64,000 nucleotides of DNA, from assembly GCF_034314085.1 (NCBI RefSeq), contig NZ_JAVIWI010000001.1, positions 868,001 through 932,000 on the forward strand, in the 5' to 3' direction. Each line of letters starts with the position of its first letter. Within the stretch, counting starts at the first letter, position 1. Below are positions 1 through 7,810 of this stretch, piece after piece. This DNA comes from Undibacterium sp. 5I1. GTDB taxonomy: Bacteria > Pseudomonadota > Gammaproteobacteria > Burkholderiales > Burkholderiaceae_D. Both the position numbers and the translations under genes were made by a program. The notes under the pieces were generated by a model. The model did no database searches. It worked only from the letters and a program-made list of their open reading frames with translations, and was not told the origin of the DNA.

Positions 1-87
1 ATGTTGATTTACAGCAGCCAAAATACCCTTTGACTCTAACGCATGATATTCTGCGTCCTGCAATAGTAACCATATCAGATTATTTTC

Positions 88-660
88 ATGACCACATCGA
101 CATCAGTAGTAACAGAAGTAACCGCGTCAGACGCAGTTAACCCAGCACATACAGCAACGGAATTAGCAGACGTAGTTGCGGTAGCAACGACAACAGCAGT
201 TGCAACGTCAGATCAACCAGCAACAACGTCGACCGCGCCAACTGCTACGCCAAACCAGCTTGCTCGTAAATTGTTGAAAAAACTGCAAACTGAGTTCTCC
301 GTGTTTGATGAACATCTGCCTTTGGCAATTGGTATTGATAAACAATTACAGAAAAAAATGCCAGAGCTGGATCGCAAAGTGTTACGAATCGCCCTGGGCA
401 TTCATACCAACTCTGTACGCTATTTGTTTAATGCTGCCAAAGCACAAAAACGTGTGGATCTGGAAGGCAAAGAAGTTGATGCCATCACAGAAGAGCATCG
501 CACTCATGCGTCAGGTATTCTGCGCGAGCGTTCCAAGAAAAATGCAGATGCACGCAAACTCAAAGCCAATGCCGAGAGAATACAAAAGCAAGAAGCCGAG
601 GCAGAGCGCCAACGTCAGGACAAGCTGAATCAACTGGCGGCTAAATTTGCCCGCACCTGA
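88..660 (+). CDS. proQ: ProQ/FinO-domain RNA-binding protein
   Basis: Probable RNA chaperone of the ProQ/FinO family, which binds structured RNAs and small RNA-mRNA duplexes in the cytoplasm. The 190-residue protein has a low-complexity Ala/Thr/Val-rich leader (about 1-55), then a FinO-like domain (about 57-150) with the family stretches PLAIGI (78-83) and ALGIHTNSVRYL (102-113). A highly charged Lys/Arg/Glu helical tail follows (about 150-190). E. coli ProQ has a C-terminal Tudor-like domain that is absent here, so this is a short FinO-type member. It stands alone, with about 150 bp before the next gene. The ATG at 88 is used because no better start is visible, and no strong ribosome binding site is seen. 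The family call is firm; the RNA targets are unknown. Confidence 0.85.
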   Translation: MTTSTSVVTEVTASDAVNPAHTATELADVVAVATTTAVATSDQPATTSTAPTATPNQLARKLLKKLQTEFSVFDEHLPLAIGIDKQLQKKMPELDRKVLRIALGIHTNSVRYLFNAAKAQKRVDLEGKEVDAITEEHRTHASGILRERSKKNADARKLKANAERIQKQEAEAERQRQDKLNQLAAKFART

Positions 661-813
661 TTTACGCATAGTCCCGCATAGTCCAGTCTTTGTTTCAATG
701 CTGTTCATGTATAGATATAACGAAATGACGTTTTATTTTGTGAACAGCAAGTCTTCTTGCTTCTCCATCACTAAAACTATATTTCCAGCCACCTTAGCTG
801 AAACTCCTATTTA

Positions 814-1065
814 ATGATGTCATGGTTTCTCTATCTGTTGGAATGTAATGATGGCAGCATCTACACGGGCATTACGACCAATGTAGAGAAACGATATGCC
901 ACCCATGTCAGTGGCAAAGGCGCACGTTATACCCGCTCACACCCGCCACAAAAAATACTTGCTGTCTTTGAATACGATGACCGGTCATCCGCATCAAAAG
1001 CAGAACACGCTACCAAAAAACTGAGCGCACAACAGAAGCGCGCGTTGTCAAACTCATTAATTTGA
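814..1065 (+). CDS. GIY-YIG nuclease-fold protein (UPF0213 type)
   Basis: An 83-residue single-domain GIY-YIG protein of the YhbQ/UPF0213 type. The first GIY-like strand is FLYLLEC (5-11) and the second is IYTGIT (16-21). The expected catalytic residues are present as Arg27 (in EKRY) and Glu64 (in KAEH), and the GARYTRS stretch (36-42) is typical of the family. Members are predicted structure-specific DNA endonucleases, but the cellular role of this subfamily is not well settled. Two tandem ATG codons (814 and 817) are possible starts. The stop overlaps a TTG of the next ORF, so the two genes may be co-transcribed. Confidence 0.85.
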   Translation: MMSWFLYLLECNDGSIYTGITTNVEKRYATHVSGKGARYTRSHPPQKILAVFEYDDRSSASKAEHATKKLSAQQKRALSNSLI

Positions 1066-1094
1066 AAACCATCGGTTTGAAACCCATCATTGAT

Positions 1095-1715
1095 ATGACT
1101 ACCAATATGACGAATAAGTTGTTTTCTGCCGCCTGTGAACGTAACGCTGATCCAATCTTACTAACGATTACTCCGTTTTTAAATAACAGCAAAACGGTGT
1201 TTGAGATCGGTAGTGGTACAGGTCAGCATGCAGTCTATTTTGGAGCGCGTTTGCCGCATATCACGTGGCAATGCAGTGACCGGATACAAAACCACCCCAG
1301 CATCAGCGCCTGGCAAGAAGAGGCAAAACTCCCCAACTTGTTAGCACCATTATGTTTAGACATCGGCCATTCAGCTTGGCCAGAGAACAAATTTGATGCA
1401 GTTTATACCTCTAATACTTGCCATATCTTGTCATGGCAAGAGGTGCAAATCATGTTTGAAGGCGTAGCATCTATCTTGGTGGAGCGGGGATATTTTTTTA
1501 TCTACGGTCCGTTTAACTATGACGGACAATTCACCAGCGCCAGCAATGCGCAATTTGACGCTTCGTTAAAATCACAAGCCCCACATATGGGCATCCGCGC
1601 GATCGAAGATATTATTGCGCTGGCAAATCAACACCAGTTACAACTGCAAGAAGATTTTGCAATGCCAGCCAATAATCGCCTTTTAGTTTTGCAAAAAATA
1701 AATTTAAAACGATAG
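1095..1715 (+). CDS. DUF938 SAM-dependent methyltransferase-like protein
   Basis: A DUF938-family protein with a class I methyltransferase fold. The glycine-rich SAM-binding loop FEIGSGTGQH is near the N-terminus. It is followed by the acidic strand CLDIGH, then YTSNTCHI and the FIYGPFNYDGQFT stretch that marks DUF938. The frame is open from a TTG at 1062 that overlaps the previous stop. The conserved family start (MTNKLFS-AxERN) corresponds to ATG 1107 or 1095, so I prefer those over the TTG. The substrate is unknown. The gene probably forms a short transcription unit with the upstream GIY-YIG gene. About 125 bp separate it from the first insertion sequence, and no disrupted gene is visible in between. 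Confidence 0.85.
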   Translation: MTTNMTNKLFSAACERNADPILLTITPFLNNSKTVFEIGSGTGQHAVYFGARLPHITWQCSDRIQNHPSISAWQEEAKLPNLLAPLCLDIGHSAWPENKFDAVYTSNTCHILSWQEVQIMFEGVASILVERGYFFIYGPFNYDGQFTSASNAQFDASLKSQAPHMGIRAIEDIIALANQHQLQLQEDFAMPANNRLLVLQKINLKR

Positions 1716-1839
1716 CTAATTACCAATGTGCATTTAATGCGACAGACCTGCAAAAAATCAGTGACAAACACAAATGGCAGCAGGTAATCTCAATCATCAA
1801 AGTGATTAATTAAAATCACGTTTTAAATACAAAACAATA

Positions 1840-3283
1840 GAGGTTCTTGCAAAACGAAACACCGGAGAGTAATTTTATTGCGAGAAGCGCAAAATAGATG
1901 AGAAAGGAGCGGCCATTTCTGGCAAGATGAAAGTGACTAAACAACCATCTGCGCTCCGCTATGAATCCTACACAACGCCTGCTGATAATGCAACGCTGGA
2001 ATTTACTGCAACACGATTTGCTACCGGAGATAAAACAGCAATGCGGGTCACTGACGCCGAAGCTGGAAAAATTGATTCATGTACTAGACTGGGTGCGCAT
2101 CGAAGAATTTGTGTCGGACCAATGGCAAGGGATAGGACGCAAACCGCATGACCGTGGTGCATTGGCCAGCGCCTTCATCGCCAAAGCTGTGTTGGGGCTC
2201 AATACAACAGCGGCCTTAATAGAACGATTGACGATGGATCGCAGTTTAAAACGGCTGTGCGGCTTTGAGATGTGGAAAGAAGTTCCGAATGAAGCCACTT
2301 TTTCGCGCGCCTTTGGCGAATTTGCCCAAGCCAAATTAGCGGAGAAAGTGCACGAAGCGCTGATCAAGAGTTATTTAGGCGACAGCCTCATTGGACACAT
2401 CAGCCGTGACGGCACGGCGATTGCGGCGCGCGAGAAGCCGAAGAAACACATGAAAGTTGTTTCCGTAGAAAAGGCCCAAAAGCAGCGCCGTGGACGGCCA
2501 AAGAAAGGCGAGATAAGGCCGCCAAAGGAAGAGAAAGTGACCAAGATAGGCTGGCAGTTGACGCAAACTTTACCGAGCATCGTCAATGCTTTACCCAAAG
2601 AGTGTGACCGCGGCACTAAATGCAATGCGCAAGGTTATAAAGTGAGTTGGAACGGCTACAAGCTGCATATCGACACCGCTGACTGCGGCGTTGCCATCAG
2701 TGCGCTATTGACCAGCGCCTCGGTGCACGATAGTCAAACGGCGGTGCCGTTAGCAACGATGACGGCCGCACGAGTAACGAATTTGTACGATTTGATGGAT
2801 GCAGCGTATTGCAGTGAAGAGTTAAGGGCACACAGCAAAAGTCTTGGCCACGTGCCATTAATTGATCACAACGCACGCGGCGGGGAGAAGAAACCGTTCG
2901 CCCCGCATGAACAACAGCGTTATAAAGAACGCACGCAAGCTGAACGTACCAATGGCAGGCTGAAAGACGAATTTGGTGGCACGACAGTACGGGTGCGTGG
3001 TAGCGAAAAAGTGATGTCGCATTTGATGTTTGGTTTATTGGTATTGACCGCAGATCAGTTGATGCGTTTATTTACGTAACAGCTTTGCTTTTAAAGAGTC
3101 GAAAAAAACAACGTTTCCCAACGTTCATAGGGGCAGTGATGGTCACATAGGGATTGACACGCCATAAAACGATAATCCGGCACAAATTCATGTCACATGT
3201 GCCGCTTCAAACAAGAAAACCAATCGCAACAGTGGCCACACCCATGCTCGACTTTACTGGTTTGGGTATTTTGCAAGAAGCTC
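1840..3283 (+). mobile_element. Insertion sequence copy 1 (1444 bp, DUF772/DDE type)
   Basis: A complete insertion sequence. The ends are imperfect inverted repeats: GAGGTTCTTGCAAAAC on the left, and the reverse complement of GAGCTTCTTGCAAAAT on the right. The element is 1444 bp and is flanked on both sides by AATA, a 4-bp target duplication. It carries one transposase gene. Near the right end an inverted repeat CGGCAC...GTGCCG (about 3179-3205) could form a hairpin. The two other copies in the window have the same length and an identical transposase translation, which points to recent transposition. It lies 154 bp upstream of, and points toward, the PstS-like gene. The family is IS5/IS1182-like by transposase architecture; the exact ISfinder group was not determined. 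Confidence 0.95.
1961..3079 (+). CDS. IS transposase (IS5/IS1182-like, DDE), copy 1
   Basis: A 372-residue DDE transposase. The N-terminal part (about 45-140) is a DUF772 domain, with the GFE...PNEATFSRAF stretch typical of it. Catalytic candidates are Asp150 (in SRDGTA), Asp280 (in LMDAAYC) and the Glu of a perfect Y-(2)-R-(3)-E-(6)-K signature (Tyr321, Arg324, Glu328, Lys335). A Lys/Arg-rich insertion (about 160-195) separates the first two acidic residues. No ribosome binding site precedes the ATG at 1961. An overlapping out-of-frame ATG at 1927 could allow translational coupling, but I do not treat that leader as a gene. The translation is identical to the two other copies and all motifs are intact, so it is probably active. 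Confidence 0.95.
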   Translation: MNPTQRLLIMQRWNLLQHDLLPEIKQQCGSLTPKLEKLIHVLDWVRIEEFVSDQWQGIGRKPHDRGALASAFIAKAVLGLNTTAALIERLTMDRSLKRLCGFEMWKEVPNEATFSRAFGEFAQAKLAEKVHEALIKSYLGDSLIGHISRDGTAIAAREKPKKHMKVVSVEKAQKQRRGRPKKGEIRPPKEEKVTKIGWQLTQTLPSIVNALPKECDRGTKCNAQGYKVSWNGYKLHIDTADCGVAISALLTSASVHDSQTAVPLATMTAARVTNLYDLMDAAYCSEELRAHSKSLGHVPLIDHNARGGEKKPFAPHEQQRYKERTQAERTNGRLKDEFGGTTVRVRGSEKVMSHLMFGLLVLTADQLMRLFT

Positions 3284-3437
3284 AATAAACATAACAATAA
3301 ATACTGCAACAGTAAAACCGTTTTCTGATTTTTGGTTGCATAAGGTTTTTTAACAGAACCTGGTGGCTTTACCTCAATAGTTCTTAACGAAGGACGTCCG
3401 TTATATGACGGCGTCTATTTGGATTATAGGAATTCAG

Positions 3438-3860
3438 ATGAAACGAAAAATTTTCCTGCGATTTTTCCTGGCTACCCAAGTCTTACTGTTGTTGGGAATC
3501 GCCTCACCTGCCTTCGCAGAACTCGTCATTGTGGTCAATCCTCAAAACCCGGCGACCAAAATGTTCCCGGCACAAGCCGCCCAGTTTTTCCTTGGAGGTT
3601 CAGTCTTATTTACTCCGGTAGACCAAGCTGAAAATTCTCCTATTCGTGCTGAGTTTTATAAAAAAGTGCTGGAAAAAGAACCTGCACAAGTTCAGGCAAT
3701 TTGGTCACGAATTGTGTTTACTGGCAAAGGTAAGCCGCCCAAAGAATATAAGTCCAGCGATCAAGTAAAAAAAGCAGTAAGTGAAAATGTCAATGTAATC
3801 GGCTATATAGAAAAATCGGCGGTTGATGACACCGTAAAGGTCATCGCCATAGTTCCCTAA
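3438..3860 (+). CDS. Small PstS-like periplasmic substrate-binding protein
   Basis: A 140-residue secreted protein related to a fragment of the phosphate ABC-transporter binding fold. A clear signal peptide (about 1-27) ends in ASPAFA. The mature part contains VIVVNPQNP, an IWSRIVFTGKGKPP loop and a terminal VIGYIEKSAVDD, all seen in small PstS-like proteins of Burkholderiales. It is less than half the size of PstS, and no pst transporter genes are nearby, so a transport role is doubtful. It is followed after 37 bp by an outer-membrane barrel gene and faces a histidine kinase across a shared terminator. ATG 3438 is preferred over the upstream ATG at 3405 because the signal peptide begins there. 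A sensory or scavenging role is inference. Confidence 0.75.
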   Translation: MKRKIFLRFFLATQVLLLLGIASPAFAELVIVVNPQNPATKMFPAQAAQFFLGGSVLFTPVDQAENSPIRAEFYKKVLEKEPAQVQAIWSRIVFTGKGKPPKEYKSSDQVKKAVSENVNVIGYIEKSAVDDTVKVIAIVP

Positions 3861-3897
3861 TGCCGTCCTCTTTTCTTCGTTTTAAGGAGATTGCTTG

Positions 3898-5076
3898 ATG
3901 AAAAAAATATTCCTTGCAACACTTGCACCACTCGTTCCGTTGCTGTTTGCTGGCAGTGCTTCAGCGATTGATTTGACTGAAGACGGCTCACTCAGATTAA
4001 CAGGTTTCTATAGCCTGACCGGCGCTAAAGTGTTGAGTGGATCTGCTTTAGGCAGCAGTGCGCCATGGACGTATCAGCAATGGAAATGTCCTTGCACTAT
4101 CCAAGGTTGGGAATACGGTGCGGTGTATGAAAAAGATAAAGGTTTTCAGTTCGATCAAGAGTCATTGATTGGTTTTCAAATCAAAAAGGATTTTTCACAA
4201 ACCCTTTCTGCTACGACACAATTAGTCAGTCGTGCGCTTAATCCCAACGACGGATCACGTCCGACGATTGATTGGGCATATTTGACCTGGCAACCATCGG
4301 CCGATTCTAGCTGGACATTTCAGGCGGGTAAATTCCGTATTCCTCTGTATTACTACAGCGATTTTCTGTACATCGGTTACGCCTATCCTTGGGTAAGACC
4401 AGCACCAGATGTCTATGGCTGGCCCATCTATTCCTACAACGGTGGCAATGTCAGTTATCGTACCCAACTAGGCGCGTCGGATTGGGCTGCCACGGTACTT
4501 GCGTGGACCGGTAGTTACACTCAAAAAAATGATGCCTACGATACTAAGATCTATTACACAACGCCAACGCATGAGTCCTGGAAAAATATTTATGGTGCAT
4601 CGGTAACGGCAAATAACGGCATCTTTGATGTACGCGGGATGATGATGTGGTACAAGGATTCGCTATGGCAAGACAATCCTGATGGCACCAGAAATACTTT
4701 TATTGATAGTCAGGCCACGCGCATTATGGGCGTCTCTGCCAATATGGATTATAAAAATTGGCTGGTCAAAGCGGAGGTTGATCGTTATGAACAGATTGAT
4801 GCTTCTAAGGGGCTGAATAACGTCTATAAATATGCCTTGGTGGGAGTAGGGTATCAATACGGCGCATGGCTACCGATGTACACCGTGTCACGGTATCGCA
4901 CGATCACAGAACCAATTGAAGGACGGGATACTCAAAACGTTTCACTGCGCTGGGATTTTCGCAAAAATATGGCGCTTAAAGTGCAATACGACATTAGTAA
5001 AGATAAGTCGAATTATGCTTATCCGTTCTTTGGCGATTCTAAATTGCTGTCAGTGTCATTGCAGGGTACTTTTTAA
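3898..5076 (+). CDS. Outer-membrane beta-barrel (porin-like) protein
   Basis: A 392-residue predicted outer-membrane barrel. The signal peptide (about 1-23) ends GSASA. The mature chain alternates polar and aromatic residues throughout (for example YSDFLYIGYAYPW and YNGGNVSYRT) and ends in a C-terminal phenylalanine (LQGTF), the usual BAM recognition signature. AAGGAGA stands about 9 bases before the ATG at 3898, which fixes that start over the TTG at 3895. It follows the PstS-like gene by 37 bp, and the pair probably forms an operon. A Cys-Pro-Cys near residue 65 is unusual for a porin. The transported compound is unknown; a phosphate or oxyanion role is only suggested by the neighbour. Confidence 0.75.
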   Translation: MKKIFLATLAPLVPLLFAGSASAIDLTEDGSLRLTGFYSLTGAKVLSGSALGSSAPWTYQQWKCPCTIQGWEYGAVYEKDKGFQFDQESLIGFQIKKDFSQTLSATTQLVSRALNPNDGSRPTIDWAYLTWQPSADSSWTFQAGKFRIPLYYYSDFLYIGYAYPWVRPAPDVYGWPIYSYNGGNVSYRTQLGASDWAATVLAWTGSYTQKNDAYDTKIYYTTPTHESWKNIYGASVTANNGIFDVRGMMMWYKDSLWQDNPDGTRNTFIDSQATRIMGVSANMDYKNWLVKAEVDRYEQIDASKGLNNVYKYALVGVGYQYGAWLPMYTVSRYRTITEPIEGRDTQNVSLRWDFRKNMALKVQYDISKDKSNYAYPFFGDSKLLSVSLQGTF

Positions 5077-5131
5077 GCTTGGCTTATAAAACAAAGCAGC
5101 TCTCAGCCTGATTTTGTGAGTGAAAAAATAC

Positions 5132-5159
5132 AGCGACTGATCAGGTCGCTTTATTTTTA
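5132..5159. terminator. Bidirectional intrinsic terminator
   Basis: A perfect 6-bp stem, AGCGAC/GTCGCT, with a TGATCAG loop is followed by TTATTTTT on the + strand and preceded by GAAAAAATA, which reads as a T-run on the minus strand. It lies between the convergent barrel gene (+) and kinase gene (-) and could terminate both. Confidence 0.75.
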
Positions 5160-5224
5160 TGTCAGATCGTCTGGTGTGAATATAGGATATGGATAAAGAT
5201 AAAAAAGATTTGTGTAAGCTCCGA

Positions 5225-6844
5225 TTAGCTCAGTTCAGCAATGATTGTTTTATGCGGTGCACTGCTTGGTATTCGAATCTTGAACTGCGTTCCAACACCC
5301 AATTCTGAGCTTACAGAAATATGTCCGCCCAACAAACCCTCAACAATGTTGTAGCAAATATTTAAACCAAGCCCCGATCCTCCCTGACCTAATTTGGTGG
5401 TATAGAACGGGTCAAAAATTTTCTCCAGATTATTTTGTTGGATACCGATTCCATCGTCTTTAAAAGTCAACACTACAAATGAGGGATCGGTCGGATCTTG
5501 TCCGCCGCTTAAGCTCATCACGCCAATGTCTCTTCCTTCAAACGCATGGACAATCGCATTATTAAACAGGTTGGTAATCACCTGAATTAAAGGGCCAGGA
5601 TAGCTGTCCAATAAAATATCCTCACTAATCTGAATCTCATAAATTAGCTTCGTTTTTTTTAGTGTTGGTCTTAGGGTAACGGCGAGTTCGCTCATCGTTT
5701 GCAGCAAATTAAATCGCCTGCGCTGTTCGCTCGTCTGATCGACGGCTACTGTTTTAAAACTGATGATTAATTCCGATGCGCGGAGTAAATTTTTGCTTAA
5801 TAAGTCCCCAGCCTCTTCGGCAGCTATTAAAAATTCGTCCAAGGTTGATTTTTTTATTTGTCCATGTTGATAGACTTGTTTTACCTCGCCCGTTTTATGT
5901 GACAAGGTTGTTGAGACGGTTAAAGCGTTACCAATCGGAGTATTCAGCTCGTGTGATACACCCGCCACCAGAGCGCCGAGGCTGGCTAATTTCTCTGATT
6001 TGATCAACTGAGTCTGAGTCTCTTTCAGTTGATCAAAATTCTTCCCCAGCAGGCGATTGGCTTCCTCCAATTCTTTAGTCCGTTGTGATACGCGGGTTTC
6101 TAATGTCCGATTTAATTCTGTGATCTCCCGAATTTTTGTTTGCACTGCCTCAGCCATAAGATTGAAGTTGCTTGCCATAATCGCCAGCTCATCGGTGCCG
6201 GACACTTTGACATTGCGTTCATAACGCCCAGATACGATTTCCTTACTGGCTCGTATCAAATCATTTAAGCGTTTGGCGATACGTCGCCCTAGCAACAAAA
6301 TAACAATCATTGTGCTTAGCATGACCAGACCCGTCCGGATGAGCGAATTGGTCTTTTCTTTGGTCGCTGCATCAACCAGATTTTTGGTGGACAAACCATA
6401 TTGTAAAAAGCCAACTTCTCTACCAGGTAATAGCAATGGGCTTCGTATATGAATAAATCCGCGTAGTGCAGCGACATCTAAGTTATTTGTCGTGTCAGGT
6501 GTGGGGATGGTGTCGACAGACTCCAGGGTAGTGAGTAAAACCCGGCCTTCTGCATTGCCAACAATCAGATAGGTCAATCCATTTTGTGAGTTTTGATCCA
6601 GCATTTCATGGAAAAAAATGCGTACTGTTTCTAAATCATTTGCACTTGCGTAGGTCGATACGGTGAGGTTAAGAATTTGAGATGTCTGATCAATACTGGA
6701 TTTGACGTTTTCAAGTACAGCGACTTTCAAAGTATGACTACTATCGTATAAAACACCACCGACTAAAAGACAGGACGACATAATTGTCGCCAAAGTGAAT
6801 TGACCAATAATTGAAGAAGTGAGGCTTTTCAAACTGGCTTTCAT
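5225..6844 (-). CDS. HAMP-domain sensor histidine kinase
   Basis: A 539-residue membrane histidine kinase. One transmembrane segment is at about 13-33 and another at about 171-188. Between them is a ~135-residue periplasmic sensor region. After TM2 comes a HAMP linker (about 188-240), then a coiled coil (about 240-285). The dimerization H-box has His298 in GVSHELNTP. The N-box lies around Asn425-Asn429, the G1 box is DDGIGI (463-468), FDPFYTTK is the F-box and the G2 box is GSGLGL (489-494). All motifs needed for autophosphorylation are present. No response-regulator gene is adjacent, so the partner is unknown. It is convergent with the PstS-like/barrel pair, and a shared function is inference from position only. 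Confidence 0.9.
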   Translation of the reverse strand: MKASLKSLTSSIIGQFTLATIMSSCLLVGGVLYDSSHTLKVAVLENVKSSIDQTSQILNLTVSTYASANDLETVRIFFHEMLDQNSQNGLTYLIVGNAEGRVLLTTLESVDTIPTPDTTNNLDVAALRGFIHIRSPLLLPGREVGFLQYGLSTKNLVDAATKEKTNSLIRTGLVMLSTMIVILLLGRRIAKRLNDLIRASKEIVSGRYERNVKVSGTDELAIMASNFNLMAEAVQTKIREITELNRTLETRVSQRTKELEEANRLLGKNFDQLKETQTQLIKSEKLASLGALVAGVSHELNTPIGNALTVSTTLSHKTGEVKQVYQHGQIKKSTLDEFLIAAEEAGDLLSKNLLRASELIISFKTVAVDQTSEQRRRFNLLQTMSELAVTLRPTLKKTKLIYEIQISEDILLDSYPGPLIQVITNLFNNAIVHAFEGRDIGVMSLSGGQDPTDPSFVVLTFKDDGIGIQQNNLEKIFDPFYTTKLGQGGSGLGLNICYNIVEGLLGGHISVSSELGVGTQFKIRIPSSAPHKTIIAELS

Positions 6845-7287
6845 GGCAGGCCCCGGGCATTTTCTGTAATAACGTGGTAGCTACACTAGCGCTAATCACT
6901 ACACGGTCAAGATTTTTTATTGATCGTTCAGGGATTAATTCAAGTAATCATTTGACAGGCATTTTTTTACTAAAAAGACATGTGTTGATTTAATATTTAC
7001 AACATCAGACTAGCTATTAATTCTGCAGATTCAATGAATTCTTAGCTCTCGCTTTTGCCCATAATTGTGGCTACTATACCTGCACAAATTGTTCGCAATT
7101 CGTTCAAAATTCATACACAATTTGATCTTAAACGAATATATTGCGCTGTGTTAATTATCGTTTTTTTGTCGCTGAATTGTCTCAAAATTGTCCCAGTAAT
7201 TTTGTGCTACTCGTTTCATTTTCATCTTTCTTCCTAATATCTTCCTCAGTTGAATCACTTGTATCTTTGTTTATCAAGGAGACTTTC
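6845..7287. other. Intergenic region, divergent kinase/small-gene promoters
   Basis: 443 bp between two divergent genes with no coding content I can support. It is strongly AT-rich. A TTGACA at 6952-6957 resembles a -35 box, but no convincing -10 follows at normal spacing. The AAGGAG for the small gene is at 7276-7281. Nothing else recognised. Confidence 0.5.
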
Positions 7288-7524
7288 ATGCCAGGCTTAC
7301 AGCACAACCTCAAGCAAGTTAATACCGATTCGAGCGAATTAAGTAGTATTGGGCACGCTCAGCGGCGCGATTTTATTACCGAAAAAACGGTAGATAGCGG
7401 TATCTCGTTACAAAGTTCTCTAGGTACTTTGTGTGCGATTGAATACATGAAATCAGAGGGCGTGCCAGGTAGCGTAACCCAGCGCGTATTGTCACAGCCG
7501 GCGCAACGGCGTTTGCGATCCTGA
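7288..7524 (+). CDS. Small conserved-type protein of unknown function
   Basis: A 78-residue hydrophilic protein with no signal peptide or membrane segment. The start is set by AAGGAG at 7276-7281, seven bases before ATG 7288; the upstream in-frame extension lacks such a site and reads through hydrophobic, AT-rich DNA. The C-terminal half (AIEYMKSEGVPGSVTQRVLS then QRRLRS) resembles a short domain I associate with small Burkholderiales hypotheticals, with a pattern like AxEYLKSxGVxxxVxxRVL. I cannot name a function. Downstream lies repeat copy A and then the chemoreceptor gene on the other strand. Confidence 0.65.
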   Translation: MPGLQHNLKQVNTDSSELSSIGHAQRRDFITEKTVDSGISLQSSLGTLCAIEYMKSEGVPGSVTQRVLSQPAQRRLRS

Positions 7525-7579
7525 GTGTTGAGTTTGAGTAGTTAATCCAGACATTCGTCAGACAATGCTCTCGGATTTT

Positions 7580-7662
7580 AATATACTCCCCCTATTTTTT
7601 ATTAAAAATGCTTTACTCTCAAGTGATTACCTGGACGGTTAAAATATACTCACTATGAGTAA
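7580..7662 (+). repeat. ~85-bp hairpin repeat, copy A
   Basis: First of five related intergenic repeats. The left arm reads AATATACTCCCCCTATTTTT and the right arm reads GGACGGTTAAAATATACTCA, ending near ATGAGTA. It sits between the 3' ends of the small gene (+) and the chemoreceptor gene (-). Its right end is more diverged than in the other copies. Confidence 0.7.
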
Positions 7663-7810
7663 TTCTCATTGGCATAAAATTTATATGAGCCTTTGCTATT
7701 GCAAAGACAGAGATTCAGTATCTTTCTAAGCCAATTTTTCTTGCTAGCTTCTGGCAAAATCTCAACAAAATTCAACTAAGTGATTCTTTGTATTTCATAA
7801 TATTTTTTGT

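Noticed and set aside
1927..2151. 74-residue ORF overlapping the transposase start in another frame
   Set aside because: It has no recognisable domain and is almost wholly inside the transposase gene; at most a short leader for translational coupling.
5219..5290. tRNA-like pieces (TAGCTCAGTT and ATTCGAATC about 45 bases apart)
   Set aside because: The spacing mimics a tRNA, but D, anticodon and acceptor stems do not pair, and the stretch is the 3' end of the histidine kinase coding sequence.
5732..6003. Opposite-strand ORFs inside the kinase, chemoreceptor, metallophosphatase, glucan synthase and P-type ATPase genes
   Set aside because: They follow the codon structure of the genes on the other strand, carry no domains and lack ribosome binding sites; treated as shadows.
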